Made by a program: the position numbers and the translations under genes. A stretch of DNA of 15,011 bases, taken from assembly GCA_022573485.1 (NCBI GenBank), contig JACZTW010000052.1:1-15011 (forward strand), written 5' to 3'. The notes under the pieces were generated by a model. That model was not told the DNA's origin and did not search any database. It was given only the letters and a program-made list of their open reading frames with translations. The stretch is from Planctomycetota bacterium. Lineage in GTDB: Bacteria; Planctomycetota; Phycisphaerae; UBA1845; CAIVHJ01. Below, one piece after another: positions 14,561-15,011 of the stretch (the stretch's first letter is position 1; each line of letters starts with the position of its first letter).

Positions 14561-15011
14561 CGTACCGACCTTGAAGATACCGTCTTCGGAGGTTGAGGTT
14601 GTTCCGCTCCTTGAACTCCGCGACAGAGTAAAGACGACTCGCTCCACTTGAGTCCTTTTCAGTCAGGTAGACTTGATCGCGCCGGAGAACAGCGTCCTTG
14701 GCCTCAGCATCAAGCAGGGCGGTCTCGTGGGTCGCGAAAATAAGCTGGCCACGCACGGATTCCTGCGGAGCATCGCAATTGAAATGGCGAATGAGGGCCT
14801 GGAGCAGTTGCGGATGAACAGACGCACCAATCTCGTCGATGAAATACGCTCGGTTGACGTCGCCATGCGTCAGGTCATATATGTATGGGGCTATTGATAC
14901 CGGTATAGTTAAAGAAGTTGACGGCTTGTGACCGATTTCTCGTTGTATGAGACCGCATGGAAGCGTAGAGGAATTGGAACGCCGGAGGCGTCGGGCTGTG
15001 GCGAGGGTCCG
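14526..15011 (-). CDS. rloA: RloA-like AAA ATPase, C-terminal part (truncated by window edge)
   Basis: The C-terminal 161 residues of an ABC/SMC-type AAA ATPase. The frame is open from 15011 to the TGA at 14526-14528. AYFIDEIGASVHPQL is Walker B with the D-loop-like SxHP. LIFATHETALLD is the switch region with its histidine. LRRDQVYLTEKDSSGASRLY and RRRYLQGRYGALPALG are the characteristic RloA/AAA_15 end. These enzymes use ATP to regulate partner effectors; RloB lies immediately downstream. About 15011-14900 gives no recognisable family sequence (RTLATARRLRRSNSSTL, IGHKPSTSLTIPV), and the expected ESxGT-like signature before Walker B is not seen. A junction or frameshift is possible there. 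Confidence 0.75.
   Translation of the reverse strand, partial: RTLATARRLRRSNSSTLPCGLIQREIGHKPSTSLTIPVSIAPYIYDLTHGDVNRAYFIDEIGASVHPQLLQALIRHFNCDAPQESVRGQLIFATHETALLDAEAKDAVLRRDQVYLTEKDSSGASRLYSVAEFKERNNLNLRRRYLQGRYGALPALGQFGD

Overview
This is a high-GC bacterial chromosome segment. The best guess for its source is Planctomycetota, possibly a Phycisphaerae-like lineage from an environmental or metagenomic assembly. The inference rests on: the L34 protein starting MHYPRR; rpmH standing apart from rnpA/dnaA; lipoprotein-rich neighbouring genes; and several families of short intergenic palindromes and 'AAGCGCAAGCG' repeats that I associate with planctomycete genomes. No 16S rRNA or other strong phylogenetic marker is present, so the taxonomy is an inference.

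Layout. (1) 91-610: a decayed nuoB (complex I subunit B) with an in-frame stop, a one-base frameshift and a lost Fe-S cysteine. (2) 692-4317: a small two-CxxC protein, a MoxR/magnesium-chelatase-I-like AAA+ ATPase and a VWA-domain protein with a complete MIDAS site. This is a chaperone/chelatase-style ATPase-VWA pair. (3) 4577-6403: a CPA2-type cation/proton antiporter-like membrane protein with a C-terminal CBS pair. (4) 6414-6562: a long imperfect inverted repeat that runs into the 5' end of a calcineurin-like phosphoesterase lipoprotein gene (6555-8102). (5) 8116-8181: a 33-bp tandem repeat, then rpmH (L34, minus strand, 45 codons) divergent from rnc (RNase III), with recognisable back-to-back promoters. 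(6) 9373-11538 (minus): a 721-residue lipoprotein joining a ChaN-like domain to an alpha/beta-hydrolase-like domain whose nucleophile position appears to be glycine. (7) 11539-12020: an intergenic stretch carrying a cluster of palindromes. (8) 12021-12863 (minus): a DUF4097-like lipoprotein with seven FG[D/S/N] rungs. (9) 13083-15011 (minus): a defence-type cluster with a MntA/HepT toxin-antitoxin pair, a RloB-like protein and the C-terminal part of a RloA-like AAA ATPase running off the window edge.

Functional reading: the window mixes housekeeping genes (rnc, rpmH), envelope/lipoprotein genes, an AAA+/VWA machine and a small accessory defence module. Palindromes of one recurring design (core CT[TC/AA]AG with different but self-complementary arms) occur in four intergenic gaps or sub-gaps. 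Several enzymes show substitutions at expected key residues (NuoB Cys to Gly, antiporter Asp to Asn, RNase III Asp to Ala, hydrolase Ser to Gly); these are the most testable oddities. I found no CRISPR array, tRNA, rRNA or intact transposase.
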